Assembly: GCA_036562755.1 (NCBI GenBank) | Contig: DATCJN010000011.1 | Span: 1-31,583, forward strand | Length of the DNA stretch: 31,583 nucleotides | From: DUVY01 sp036562755 | GTDB lineage: Bacteria; Bacillota; Clostridia; Christensenellales; DUVY01 | Reading direction: 5' to 3' | Shown here: in pieces, positions 1 to 6,330 of the stretch | Layout of the letters: every line of letters starts with the position of its first letter | Position numbering within the stretch: position 1 is the stretch's first letter | Program-made: the position numbers and the translations under genes | The notes under the pieces: generated by a model | What the model saw: the letters and a program-made list of their open reading frames with translations, nothing else | What the model was told of the DNA's origin: nothing | Databases searched by the model: none

Positions 1-4
1 CTTC

Positions 5-775
5 TTACATCGTTTCGTAATCAATATATAATTGCTTTTTATTGCAATGAACGCATTTTAAGTATATGGAAATATCCGCAAAGGCGTTTACCCATTCGTC
101 TTCGGCAAAGGTTCTGCCGGCTTCTTCCACAGGCTCTTGACAAGCGTTATGAATAAAGTCTAGCTTGCCTTTTGAGAATATAACGATATCAGCCTTAAAT
201 ACGTTTTGTTGGCACTGTTTGCATTTGGCTTCCTCAAACGGGCCGCTAGGCTCGCCTCTGAACAATCCGCAAACATAACCGTCCCAGCCGTGCTCTCTAG
301 CGTCAAACACGAGTATCTCTTTTTGGCATTTTTGGCAAACGGCTTTTACGACGCAGTGGTTTGTCGATTTTTCTATCTTGAATTTATTCTCGCCGCAGCC
401 GCATTTTAAAGAAGCGTAGAGCCTTTTTTCATTGGATTTTTTGGCGTCCACCGTTAAATAATCTTTTAGATGGGCGGGTATGGGCATTTCGATTTTTTCG
501 TCGTTAAGACGGCTTAAATCAACTTTATGCCCTTTTTTTAACAGCTCTATAGCTTCAAACTCTTTTGACTGGATAATCTTGTTATAAAAAGGCGCGCAAA
601 TAAAAATCGCAGCGACCAAAGCGCCCGATATTATAAACCAAATGTAATTTTCCGTGACGATGCCGACTATCGCGAATGAAGCGAATCCAATCATAAAAAT
701 AAAAAACACCGCATTAAAAATTTTATAAATTATCAGTGTTTGTTTTATCTTTTTATCGTCAATTTTATTTTTCAT
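5..775 (-). CDS. Uncharacterised two-helix membrane protein with zinc-ribbon tail
   Basis: I do not recognise a named family. The 256-residue product has two hydrophobic helices (about residues 17-39 and 46-64) and then a soluble tail of about 190 residues that is rich in cysteine pairs: CGC at 125-127, CQKC at 147-150, CKQC at 185-188 and CVHC at 241-244, plus single cysteines at 141, 169 and 212. This suggests two or more structural zinc sites on the cytoplasmic side. A HGWDGYVCG stretch at 162-170 looks like a family signature. The start is the ATG at 775, preceded by a GAGAGAGGA ribosome-binding site. It is the last gene of a minus-strand run after the sirtuin and tautomerase genes. A diverged copy of its last 25 codons lies at 839-916. 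Function unknown. Confidence 0.75.
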   Translation of the reverse strand: MKNKIDDKKIKQTLIIYKIFNAVFFIFMIGFASFAIVGIVTENYIWFIISGALVAAIFICAPFYNKIIQSKEFEAIELLKKGHKVDLSRLNDEKIEMPIPAHLKDYLTVDAKKSNEKRLYASLKCGCGENKFKIEKSTNHCVVKAVCQKCQKEILVFDAREHGWDGYVCGLFRGEPSGPFEEAKCKQCQQNVFKADIVIFSKGKLDFIHNACQEPVEEAGRTFAEDEWVNAFADISIYLKCVHCNKKQLYIDYETM

Positions 776-838
776 ATATATCCTCTCTCATTAGTCTTGA
801 TGTTTGTCAAGAGCCATAATTTTGATATCTTAACCTTA

Positions 839-916
839 TTAACTTGTCTCTTCGTTTACAAAAAGTCGCTTTTTGCCGCAATGCGCGCATTTTAAATGAA
901 TAACAATGCGCGAAAA
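839..916 (-). pseudogene. C-terminal remnant of a paralogue of the zinc-ribbon membrane protein
   Basis: Read on the minus strand, this stretch encodes 25 residues beginning FSRIVIHLKC and ending EETS before a TAA. It aligns without gaps to the last 25 residues of the 256-residue protein (FADISIYLKC to YETM), with 13 identities that include the CxxC pair and the following KK. Both copies stop at the same place. It is too diverged for a recent duplication. It has no start codon and follows the TAA of the tautomerase gene directly in the same frame. It is most simply the 3' stump of an older tandem copy whose 5' part was replaced. A read-through extension of the tautomerase is possible but less likely. 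Confidence 0.6.
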
Positions 917-1153
917 TTATAACAAATCTTTGGGATCGTATTGGGGTTTTATCCAAACGTTTTCCATATTGTCTGTGATTTCTTTTTTGAATTCGTCCTG
1001 CCATTCTTGAGCGGTGTAGTCTTGAATGGACACCGAGATATGTTTTTCGGAACAGCCTAAAGCTTCTTTAAGCGCGTCTTTAAGGGCGACGGCGAGTTTT
1101 TGTTTTTGGGCGTCGGTGCGGCCTTTTAGCATTTTAACTGATATATGGGGCAT
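917..1153 (-). CDS. Tautomerase of the 4-oxalocrotonate family, PptA-like
   Basis: This 78-residue protein belongs to the small tautomerase superfamily, in which Pro-2 becomes the N-terminal catalytic base after Met removal; MP is present here. Its length and the pattern HISVSIQDYTAQEW followed by a KPQYDPKDLL tail resemble E. coli PptA (YdcE, 77 residues) more than the 62-residue classical 4-OT enzymes. The physiological substrate of such proteins is usually unknown. A strong CAGGAGG lies 8 bases before the ATG at 1153. The gene starts 27 bases after the sirtuin stop, so the two are probably cotranscribed. Its own TAA is followed in frame by the zinc-ribbon remnant. Confidence 0.85.
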   Translation of the reverse strand: MPHISVKMLKGRTDAQKQKLAVALKDALKEALGCSEKHISVSIQDYTAQEWQDEFKKEITDNMENVWIKPQYDPKDLL

Positions 1154-1180
1154 AAGAAAACCTCCTGAATAAGATTATAT

Positions 1181-1918
1181 TTAGTTTACCAGATCATGCA
1201 AAATTTGTGAAATGTCTCCATGCAATACATAATCCGCAAACGAATCGGCGGATGTTTTTTCCATATTGATTAGCGCAAGCTTATGCCCGTGATAATAGTT
1301 AAGCAGGCTTGCCGCGGGATAAACCACCAAAGACGTTCCGCCCACTATAAACACATCCGCCTCTTCTATCGCTTTAATAGCGCTGTAAAACACCGTCATA
1401 TCCAAGTTTTCGCCGTATAGCACGACATCGGGGCGCACTACTTTGGAACATTTGGAACAGCGAAGCGCGCCTTTTTTCACGCTCTTAAAGTCCTCAAAAG
1501 TATATTCCTGGCGACAGCCCGTGCAGTAATATTCATATAAGCTGCCGTGAATCTCAAGCACATTTTTGCTGCCCGCTTTTTGATGCAGGCGGTCTATGTT
1601 TTGGGTAATAACCGCCTTCAGTTTGCCCTCTTTTTCTAGCTTGGCTAAAGCGTAATGGGCGCCGTTAGGCTGGGCGTTTTCATATATAAGGTTTTCTCTG
1701 ACGTAGTCCGCAAACTCGTCAGGGTGCGTTACAAAAAATTCGCGGCTTAGCATATATTCGGGAGAGTATTGGGTGTTGGATTTTTGGTTATAAAGCCCTG
1801 TAGCCGAGCGAAAATCGGGAATTCCCGACGCAGTGGATACCCCTGCCCCGCCAAAAAAGACAATATTGGAACTCTCTTGGATTATCCTTTTAACTTCGTC
1901 AAAAACGGCATTATCCAT
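1181..1918 (-). CDS. cobB: NAD-dependent protein deacylase, sirtuin family
   Basis: Sirtuins remove acyl groups from lysine using NAD+, giving nicotinamide and O-acyl-ADP-ribose. The 245-residue protein has the full set of motifs: GGAGVSTASGIPDFRS at 23-38 (NAD binding), TQNID at 105-109, catalytic His-124 in EIHGS, a four-cysteine zinc site (C132, C135, C154, C157) and GGTSL at 193-197. This is a complete single-domain bacterial SIR2 of ordinary length. The start is the ATG at 1918 with an AGAGGTC ribosome-binding site. It is probably the first gene of a run with the tautomerase and zinc-ribbon protein; a TATAAT at 1957-1962 could be its -10 box, but I see no matching -35. The acyl preference cannot be told from the sequence. 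Confidence 0.93.
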   Translation of the reverse strand: MDNAVFDEVKRIIQESSNIVFFGGAGVSTASGIPDFRSATGLYNQKSNTQYSPEYMLSREFFVTHPDEFADYVRENLIYENAQPNGAHYALAKLEKEGKLKAVITQNIDRLHQKAGSKNVLEIHGSLYEYYCTGCRQEYTFEDFKSVKKGALRCSKCSKVVRPDVVLYGENLDMTVFYSAIKAIEEADVFIVGGTSLVVYPAASLLNYYHGHKLALINMEKTSADSFADYVLHGDISQILHDLVN

Positions 1919-1986
1919 TTTTAAGACCTCTGATTAAAGGAACTTTTGTATATATAATTATATCATATATGCATAATGACAGCCGT

Positions 1987-2447
1987 TTATATCTTGTTTT
2001 TCCAAATATATCTTGGGCCTTCGGCTCCGTTTTCTCCTTTGGGGACAAAACCCGATTTTATAAGAACTTTTTGGGAAGCGATCTTATCAGCTTCGGTTTC
2101 CGCCTCTATCGACAGCACTCCTGGCTGCAAAGACGCCCACCTAACTACCGCCGTTACCGCTTCGGTCATCAGGCCTTTGCCCTCGTATTCGGGATACATT
2201 CCATACCCTATTTCGACCATTCCGTCCTTTAGCCCTTTAAAAGCAAGAGTGCCGACTGTTTCCCCGCTTGCGTTCCGCAATACCCATATGGCGCGCCAAT
2301 GCGATTTTTGGGATCTTTTTTGCAGCCCTCAAGCATTTCCAAAAAAGCCGCCTTTAACGCCTGATCGGCCTCTTTATCAATCAATTCTTTCATTTCGTCA
2401 TCCGAAAGCGGATAAATGGTTAGCCTTTCTGTTTTTATTTCAATCAT
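1987..2447 (-). pseudogene. GNAT N-acetyltransferase (RimJ/RimL type), broken by a one-base frameshift
   Basis: Two overlapping minus-strand frames together make one GNAT protein of about 153 residues. The first, from the ATG at 2447, gives the N-terminal strand (MIEIKTERLTIYPL) and first helices up to GCKKDPK. The second gives SHWRAIWVLRNASGE, then the acetyl-CoA region (GYGMYPEYEGKGLMTEAV) and the C-terminal strands (KVLIKSGF). The frames join cleanly if the run of five T at 2305-2309 (A on the coding strand) is restored to six, giving DPKKSHW. The defect is therefore a single deletion in a homopolymer. It could be a real inactivation, a phase-variable tract or a sequencing error. An AAAGGTAA precedes the start, and an extended -10 TGTTATAAT lies at 2475-2483. 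Confidence 0.85.
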
Positions 2448-2520
2448 TATGAATTACCTTTTGCGACTTATACAATTATAACATATTTTTACGGCGGAAA
2501 AAATAGGGATATAAAATGTT

Positions 2521-2548
2521 TTGCTTTGGCGTTAAAATGTGCTATCCT
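2521..2548 (+). promoter_or_regulatory. Possible promoter of rdgB-yfcE
   Basis: TTGCTT at 2521-2526 and TATCCT at 2543-2548 are 16 bases apart, and TGC before the second box gives an extended -10. It would start transcription a few bases before the ribosome-binding site. Both boxes are weak matches. Confidence 0.35.
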
Positions 2549-2574
2549 TAAAAATCATAAAAAGGAATGTTGAT

Positions 2575-3165
2575 ATGAAGCAAAAGATTTTGGCGGCGAC
2601 CAACAACCAAAATAAAGCTAAAGAATTTAAAGAAATCTTGGGCGACGATTTTGAAATCATTACTTTGAAGGATTTAGATATAAAAGTTGATCCGCAAGAG
2701 ACAGGCTCGACTTTTTTGGACAACGCGATAATAAAGGCCAAAGCGGTTTTTGAGGCGGCGGGGGAATTATATCCCGTTATCGCCGACGACAGCGGCCTCG
2801 TGGTGCCCGCTTTAGGCGGCGAGCCGGGCGTTATGTCGGCTAGATACGCCGGAACGGACGCCGATGACTTTAAAAATAACCAGAAGCTGTTAAAAAATCT
2901 TGAAAACGTTTCGGACAGAGGGGCGTATTTTATTTGCGTTATTGCGTATCTTGACAAAGATAAAATAATTACCGCCGAGGGCAAGACCTTCGGAGAGATT
3001 TTGAAAGAGCCCGTCGGCAATAACGGCTTTGGATACGACCCTTTGTTTTATTCTTACGACCTAAAAATGAGTTTTGGGGAGGCTAGCGCGGATTTAAAAA
3101 ACCAGGTCAGCCATAGGGCCAGAGCTTTGGGTGAATTGGCGCAAAAACTGGAAGCTTTAAAATGA
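2575..3165 (+). CDS. rdgB: XTP/dITP diphosphatase (RdgB/HAM1 family)
   Basis: This enzyme hydrolyses dITP, XTP and ITP to monophosphates and keeps deaminated purines out of DNA and RNA. The 196-residue product shows the family signatures: ATNNQNKAKEF at 8-18, DDSGLVVPALGGEPGV at 71-86 with SARYAG at 88-93, the acidic catalytic region, and GFGYDP near the C-terminus. I place the start at the ATG at 2575, after AAAAGGAATG. The frame is open from an ATG at 2539, but that would add 12 unrelated residues and has no ribosome-binding site. The stop overlaps the start of yfcE by four bases (ATGA), so the two are translationally coupled. Confidence 0.95.
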   Translation: MKQKILAATNNQNKAKEFKEILGDDFEIITLKDLDIKVDPQETGSTFLDNAIIKAKAVFEAAGELYPVIADDSGLVVPALGGEPGVMSARYAGTDADDFKNNQKLLKNLENVSDRGAYFICVIAYLDKDKIITAEGKTFGEILKEPVGNNGFGYDPLFYSYDLKMSFGEASADLKNQVSHRARALGELAQKLEALK

Positions 3166-3638
3166 CTAAAATCGTAATAATATCTGACGTGCATTTTGGG
3201 GTAAATAACCTTAAAAATATTGAAAATATAATCCTGGAAAGCGATTATTGCATATTCCTGGGCGATGGAATTAGCGCTGTCCTTAACTATAAGAATAAGC
3301 TTGGCGAACGGTTGATTATGGTTAGGGGTAATTGCGATTTTTCGTCATATCCAGAGGAAGTGGTTTTGGAAATCGACGGACATAAAATATTCGCTACTCA
3401 CGGACATAATTACCGCGTCAAAACAGGTTTGGATAATTTATATTATAGGGCTAAAGAGCTTGAGGCAGATATAGCGTTGTTTGGTCATACGCATATGCCA
3501 TATCAAGAGTTTGAGGACGGAATTTTGATTGTCAATCCCGGAAGCCTAAGCAATCCCCGTCTGAACGAGCCTACATACGCGTATATGATTCTCGCGCCCG
3601 ATAAAAAGCCGCTGGTTAGGATCGTGGAAGTAAGATAA
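3162..3638 (+). CDS. yfcE: Metallophosphoesterase of the YfcE/MJ0936 phosphodiesterase family
   Basis: Members of this family are small two-metal phosphodiesterases. The 158-residue protein has all the metal ligands in order: D9 and H11 (SDVHFG), D35 (LGDGIS), N57 (RGNCDF), H80 (THGH) and H109/H111 (FGHTHMP). It ends with VNPGSLSNPR, also typical of the family. It starts inside the last codons of rdgB (ATGA overlap), a common pair in Firmicutes. The natural substrate is not certain for most members, and the coupling to rdgB suggests nucleotide housekeeping only by context. No clear plus-strand terminator follows; the next 147 bases are very A+T rich. Confidence 0.9.
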   Translation: MTKIVIISDVHFGVNNLKNIENIILESDYCIFLGDGISAVLNYKNKLGERLIMVRGNCDFSSYPEEVVLEIDGHKIFATHGHNYRVKTGLDNLYYRAKELEADIALFGHTHMPYQEFEDGILIVNPGSLSNPRLNEPTYAYMILAPDKKPLVRIVEVR

Positions 3639-3785
3639 TTTTAGATAAGCATGTATGTTGATATTAAAATAATTAACATCCATTCAAATTTTCCAAAATA
3701 ATTATTTTTTAATAATTTTATTAAAAAAATCGTTTGAAAATATCTTTTTCAAGGGTTTGCTGTTTGAGCTTTTTTCCAACAAAAT
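3639..3785. other. A+T-rich convergent intergenic stretch
   Basis: Between the yfcE stop and the tRNA 3' element I see only weak A+T inverted repeats (about 3693-3725 and 3736-3760). I found no gene and no convincing yfcE terminator. Confidence 0.4.
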
Positions 3786-3868
3786 AAAAAAACCCCTGTT
3801 GTTTCGCTTTTTAAGGCCTACCGCCACTCTCCAGTAGAGATAAGCTCTTTTTAAACAACATAGGGGAT
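3786..3868 (-). terminator. Structured 3' end of the tRNA operon, probable terminator
   Basis: On the minus strand CCCCTATGTTGTTT is followed about 45 bases later by AAACAACAGGGG and a run of T. The two arms pair with a two-base bulge. The long loop has its own helix options (CTCT/GAGAG or CTAC/GTAG). It lies just past the last tRNA gene and matches an intrinsic terminator with an unusually long, structured loop. Confidence 0.6.
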
Positions 3869-3873
3869 TACGC

Positions 3874-3949
3874 TGGTGGATCTTCAGGGACTCGAACCCT
3901 GGACACCCTGATTAAGAGTCAGGTGCTCTACCAGCTGAGCTAAAGATCC
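3874..3949 (-). tRNA. tRNA-Lys (CTT)
   Basis: Acceptor GGATCTT pairs with AAGATCC, with discriminator A and encoded CCA. The D arm is GCTC/GAGC and the anticodon loop CTCTTAA gives CTT. Last gene of the tRNA operon and the second lysine tRNA in it. Confidence 0.95.
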
Positions 3950-3956
3950 AAAAAAA

Positions 3957-4031
3957 TGGAGCGGTAGACGAGATTCGAACTCGCGACATCTGCCTTGGCA
4001 AGGCAGCACTCTACCGCTGAGCTACTACCGC
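3957..4031 (-). tRNA. tRNA-Gly (GCC)
   Basis: Acceptor GCGGTAG pairs with CTACCGC, with discriminator T and encoded CCA. Anticodon stem CTGCC/GGCAG with loop TTGCCAA gives GCC. It is 7 bases from the following tRNA-Lys. Confidence 0.95.
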
Positions 4032-4050
4032 TTATAAAGTAATTTGTGAA

Positions 4051-4135
4051 TGGTGCGGATGAAGAGACTTGAACTCCCACATCTTTCGATACCAGATCCT
4101 AAGTCTGGCGCGTCTGCCAATTCCGCCACATCCGC
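4051..4135 (-). tRNA. tRNA-Leu (TAG)
   Basis: A class II tRNA of 85 bases with a long variable arm. Acceptor GCGGATG pairs with CATCCGC, followed by A and encoded CCA. Loop CTTAGGA gives anticodon TAG. Confidence 0.95.
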
Positions 4136-4142
4136 AAATTAG

Positions 4143-4218
4143 TGGTGATCCATCCGAGAATCGAACTCGGGACACCATGATTAAAAGTCATGTGCTCTAC
4201 CGACTGAGCTAATGGATC
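4143..4218 (-). tRNA. tRNA-Lys (TTT)
   Basis: Acceptor GATCCAT pairs with ATGGATC, followed by A and encoded CCA. Loop CTTTTAA gives anticodon TTT. Its D and anticodon arms are close to those of the CTT lysine tRNA in the same array. Confidence 0.95.
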
Positions 4219-4288
4219 ATGAATTTATTTAATTGTCAACCTTATTATATTATATATATTTTTGGTTTATAAATATAGTTTTTTATAA

Positions 4289-4363
4289 TGGCTGGGGTGG
4301 CAGGATTCGAACCTACGAATGCGGGAGTCAAAGTCCCGTGCCTTACCGCTTGGCGACACCCCA
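4289..4363 (-). tRNA. tRNA-Gln (TTG)
   Basis: Acceptor TGGGGTG pairs with CACCCCA, discriminator G, encoded CCA. Loop CTTTGAC gives anticodon TTG. A 70-base A+T-rich spacer separates it from the downstream tRNA-Lys, the widest gap in the array. Confidence 0.95.
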
Positions 4364-4366
4364 ATA

Positions 4367-4444
4367 TGGGGTGAGTAAAGAGTCTCGAACTCTTGACCTC
4401 CAGGGCCACAACCTGGCGCTCTAGCCAACTGAGCTATACCCACC
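4367..4444 (-). tRNA. tRNA-His (GTG)
   Basis: Acceptor GTGGGTA pairs with TACTCAC (one G-T pair). The extra G at -1 (4444) faces discriminator C, the identity mark of histidine tRNA, and CCA is encoded. Loop TTGTGGC gives anticodon GTG. Only three bases separate it from tRNA-Gln. Confidence 0.95.
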
Positions 4445-4454
4445 TTGCACCTTT

Positions 4455-4531
<77 letters not shown>

Positions 4532-4535
4532 GCGT

Positions 4536-4609
4536 TGGAGCGGGTGATGGGAATCGAACCCACGCAGCCAGCTTGGAAGGCTGGAGCTCTACCACTGAGC
4601 TACACCCGC
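4536..4609 (-). tRNA. tRNA-Gly (TCC)
   Basis: Acceptor GCGGGTG pairs with CACCCGC, discriminator T, encoded CCA. Loop CTTCCAA gives anticodon TCC. It is the first gene of the operon, about 35 bases after the predicted transcription start. Confidence 0.95.
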
Positions 4610-4650
4610 ACGCCTTCAGAGATTTCCCTTCTCCAAATTAGTGCCAAAAT

Positions 4651-4679
4651 ATAATATCATTTATACATTTTTATGTCAA
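4651..4679 (-). promoter_or_regulatory. Promoter of the tRNA operon
   Basis: On the minus strand a consensus -35 TTGACA (4674-4679) is followed after exactly 17 bases by TATTAT (4651-4656). Transcription should start near 4644. A second TTGACA at 4733-4738 has only a poor -10 (TGTTAC). Confidence 0.75.
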
Positions 4680-4875
4680 TTATTTGACTAATATTTTGAA
4701 CCAAAAGGCGTAACAAATTTTGTTTATTTTTTTGTCAATTAATCATTCCGCGCGCTCTTGCGAATTTTTCAAGCGCGATATATATATTATCAAAACTTTA
4801 GACGGAAGTCAAAGGGTTATTTTATAGCAATATATGTAAGTTTTTTAATCGCGCCGCGCAAAAAAACGCTTAGAT
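4680..4875. other. Intergenic stretch with one G+C-rich hairpin
   Basis: Between the tRNA promoter and the icd terminator there is no gene I can support. The one clear structure is an inverted repeat at 4751-4777 (CGCGC, TC bulge, TTG, 9-base loop, CAAGCGCG), with no T run on either side. The rest is A+T-rich. Confidence 0.4.
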
Positions 4876-4906
4876 AAAAAACAGCGGCGTTTATACCGCC
4901 GCCGCT
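4876..4906 (-). terminator. Intrinsic terminator of icd
   Basis: Seven-base stem AGCGGCG/CGCCGCT (4900-4906 with 4883-4889), ten-base loop, then TGTTTTTTA on the minus strand. It begins two bases past the icd stop codon. Confidence 0.85.
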
Positions 4907-4908
4907 TA

Positions 4909-6120
4909 TTATAGAGTTTCCAATCTTAATTTTATTTCGTTTAAGAAGTCTTTTGAATTGACTTTTTTGGGCGTTACTCCTTCTTTGCTGAACAATCCAA
5001 CCAAGTCGCCCGTCATTACGCCCTGCTCTATGGTTGAAAGCGTAGCTTTTTCCAGCCTTTTTGCGAAATCGGCCAGTTCGGAGTTATTGTCCATAATGCC
5101 TCTGCGATTAAGCGCGCCCGTCCAAGCGAAGATTGTGGCCACAGAGTTGGTAGAGGTTTCTTCGCCTTGTAAGTATTTGTAGTAATGTCTTGTAACGGTT
5201 CCGTGCGCGGCTTCGTATTCGTATTTTCCGTCCGGGCTTACCAATACCGAAGTCATCATAGCGAGGCTGCCGTAAGCGGTAGCTACCATATCGCTCATTA
5301 CATCGCCGTCGTAATTCTTCAGCGCCCAGATAAATCCGCCGTTGCTTCTGACAACGCGGCTTATAGAGTCGTCTATAAGCGTATATTCGTAATTTAAACC
5401 TAATTCATCAAATTTTGCTTTATATTCGTTCTCATAAACATTATTAAATATTTCCTTAAATTTACCGTCATATGTTTTGGATATGGTATCCTTTGCCCCA
5501 AACCACAAATCTTGACGGGTGTCAACAGCGTAATTAAAGCAGGCGCGCGCAAAACTTGTAATAGACTTTTGGGTATTATGCATAGAGCATAAAATGCCTT
5601 CGCCGTCTTTAAAATCGTGAACCAAAAGCGTTTTTTGGCTGCCGTCGGGCTGGGTTATTACCAGCTCGGCTTTCGCGCCTTTTGCGGCTAAAGATTCGAC
5701 GCCTTTATATATATCGCCGTAAGCGTGACGCGCGATTGTTATCGGCTTTGTCCAAGAAGGTATATAGGGCTTTATTCCGTCTACAAGTATGGGCGCTCTG
5801 AAAACCGTGCCGTCCAAAATGGCTCTTATTGTTGCGTTGGGGCTTGCCCACATTTTCTTTAGGTTATATTCTTCCATGCGCTGATTGTTAGGGGTAATAG
5901 TCGCGCATTTTACGCCTACGCCCAGTCTTTTTATGGCGTTGGCGGCGTCTATAGTTACTTGGTCGGACGTATTATCCCTAGAAACCAGCCCCAAGTCATA
6001 AAACTCTGTGTTTAATTCTATGTAAGGCTCCAATAAAATTTCCTTGATCCAATCCCACAAAATTCTTGTCATTTCGTCGCCTTGTATTTCTACCAAAGGC
6101 GTAGTCATTTTTATCTTCAT
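4909..6120 (-). CDS. icd: NADP-dependent isocitrate dehydrogenase, eukaryote-like homodimeric type
   Basis: This enzyme oxidatively decarboxylates isocitrate to 2-oxoglutarate and makes NADPH. The 403-residue protein resembles the homodimeric IDH class known from eukaryotic IDH1/2 and some bacteria, rather than the E. coli type. It shows the substrate loop SPNATIR at 93-99, R108, R131 with HAYGDIYK at 132-139, K210 in GAKDTISK, the metal aspartates D250, D273 and D277, and the NADP segment AAHGTVTRHY at 304-313. The start is the ATG at 6120 after AAGGAGG. It is monocistronic, with its own promoter and terminator, and no other citric acid cycle gene is nearby. It probably supplies 2-oxoglutarate for glutamate synthesis. 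Confidence 0.95.
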   Translation of the reverse strand: MKIKMTTPLVEIQGDEMTRILWDWIKEILLEPYIELNTEFYDLGLVSRDNTSDQVTIDAANAIKRLGVGVKCATITPNNQRMEEYNLKKMWASPNATIRAILDGTVFRAPILVDGIKPYIPSWTKPITIARHAYGDIYKGVESLAAKGAKAELVITQPDGSQKTLLVHDFKDGEGILCSMHNTQKSITSFARACFNYAVDTRQDLWFGAKDTISKTYDGKFKEIFNNVYENEYKAKFDELGLNYEYTLIDDSISRVVRSNGGFIWALKNYDGDVMSDMVATAYGSLAMMTSVLVSPDGKYEYEAAHGTVTRHYYKYLQGEETSTNSVATIFAWTGALNRRGIMDNNSELADFAKRLEKATLSTIEQGVMTGDLVGLFSKEGVTPKKVNSKDFLNEIKLRLETL

Positions 6121-6140
6121 AAAAGCCTCCTTGTCTTTGA

Positions 6141-6169
6141 ATTATAACATAAAATATGCTTTTGCCCAA
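6141..6169 (-). promoter_or_regulatory. Promoter of icd
   Basis: TATAAT (6141-6146) carries the upstream TGT of an extended -10 and lies 17 bases from TTGGGC (6164-6169). Transcription should start near 6134, giving a short leader that contains the AAGGAGG. Confidence 0.7.
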
Positions 6170-6190
6170 AATGTTTGGGAATACAAAATC

Positions 6191-6210
6191 AAACATCGTT
6201 AACGATTTTT
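6191..6210. promoter_or_regulatory. Palindrome upstream of icd, possible operator
   Basis: ATCGTTAACGAT (6195-6206) is a perfect 12-base palindrome. With flanking AAAC and TTTT, nine of ten positions per arm are symmetric. Its edge is 22-26 bases upstream of the icd -35 box, a usual place for an activator or repressor site. No regulator gene is adjacent. Confidence 0.45.
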
Positions 6211-6261
6211 TATGGTTTAAAAGACGAAAAAATATAAGGATGATTAAATTTTAACGGAAAT

Positions 6262-6286
6262 AAAAAAAGGGCGGCAAAGACCGTCC
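6262..6286 (-). terminator. Intrinsic terminator of the tsaE-ddl operon
   Basis: On the minus strand GGACGG pairs with CCGCCC (one A-C mismatch) across a six-base loop and is followed by seven T. It lies about 45 bases past the ddl stop. Confidence 0.75.
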
Positions 6287-6330
6287 AAGATAAAATTTAA
6301 ATAAAAACGGTAAGCGTTATTTTCCTAGCG

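Noticed and set aside
807..1004. A 65-codon minus-strand frame overlapping the tautomerase gene
   Set aside because: It is out of frame with both the tautomerase and the zinc-ribbon remnant and has no recognisable content.
1976..2452. A 158-codon open frame on the plus strand over the GNAT gene
   Set aside because: No ribosome-binding site and no family pattern; the minus strand carries clear acetyltransferase motifs in two frames that join by one base.
2539..2574. Earlier ATG for rdgB
   Set aside because: Would add 12 residues unlike the family; the ATG at 2575 has the ribosome-binding site and the canonical N-terminus.
4733..4738. Second TTGACA upstream of the tRNA operon
   Set aside because: The best -10 at the right distance is TGTTAC, a poor match, while the promoter at 4651-4679 is much better.
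4751..4777. G+C-rich hairpin upstream of the tRNA promoter
   Set aside because: No T run on either strand and no adjacent gene that needs a terminator; too little to call it a functional element.
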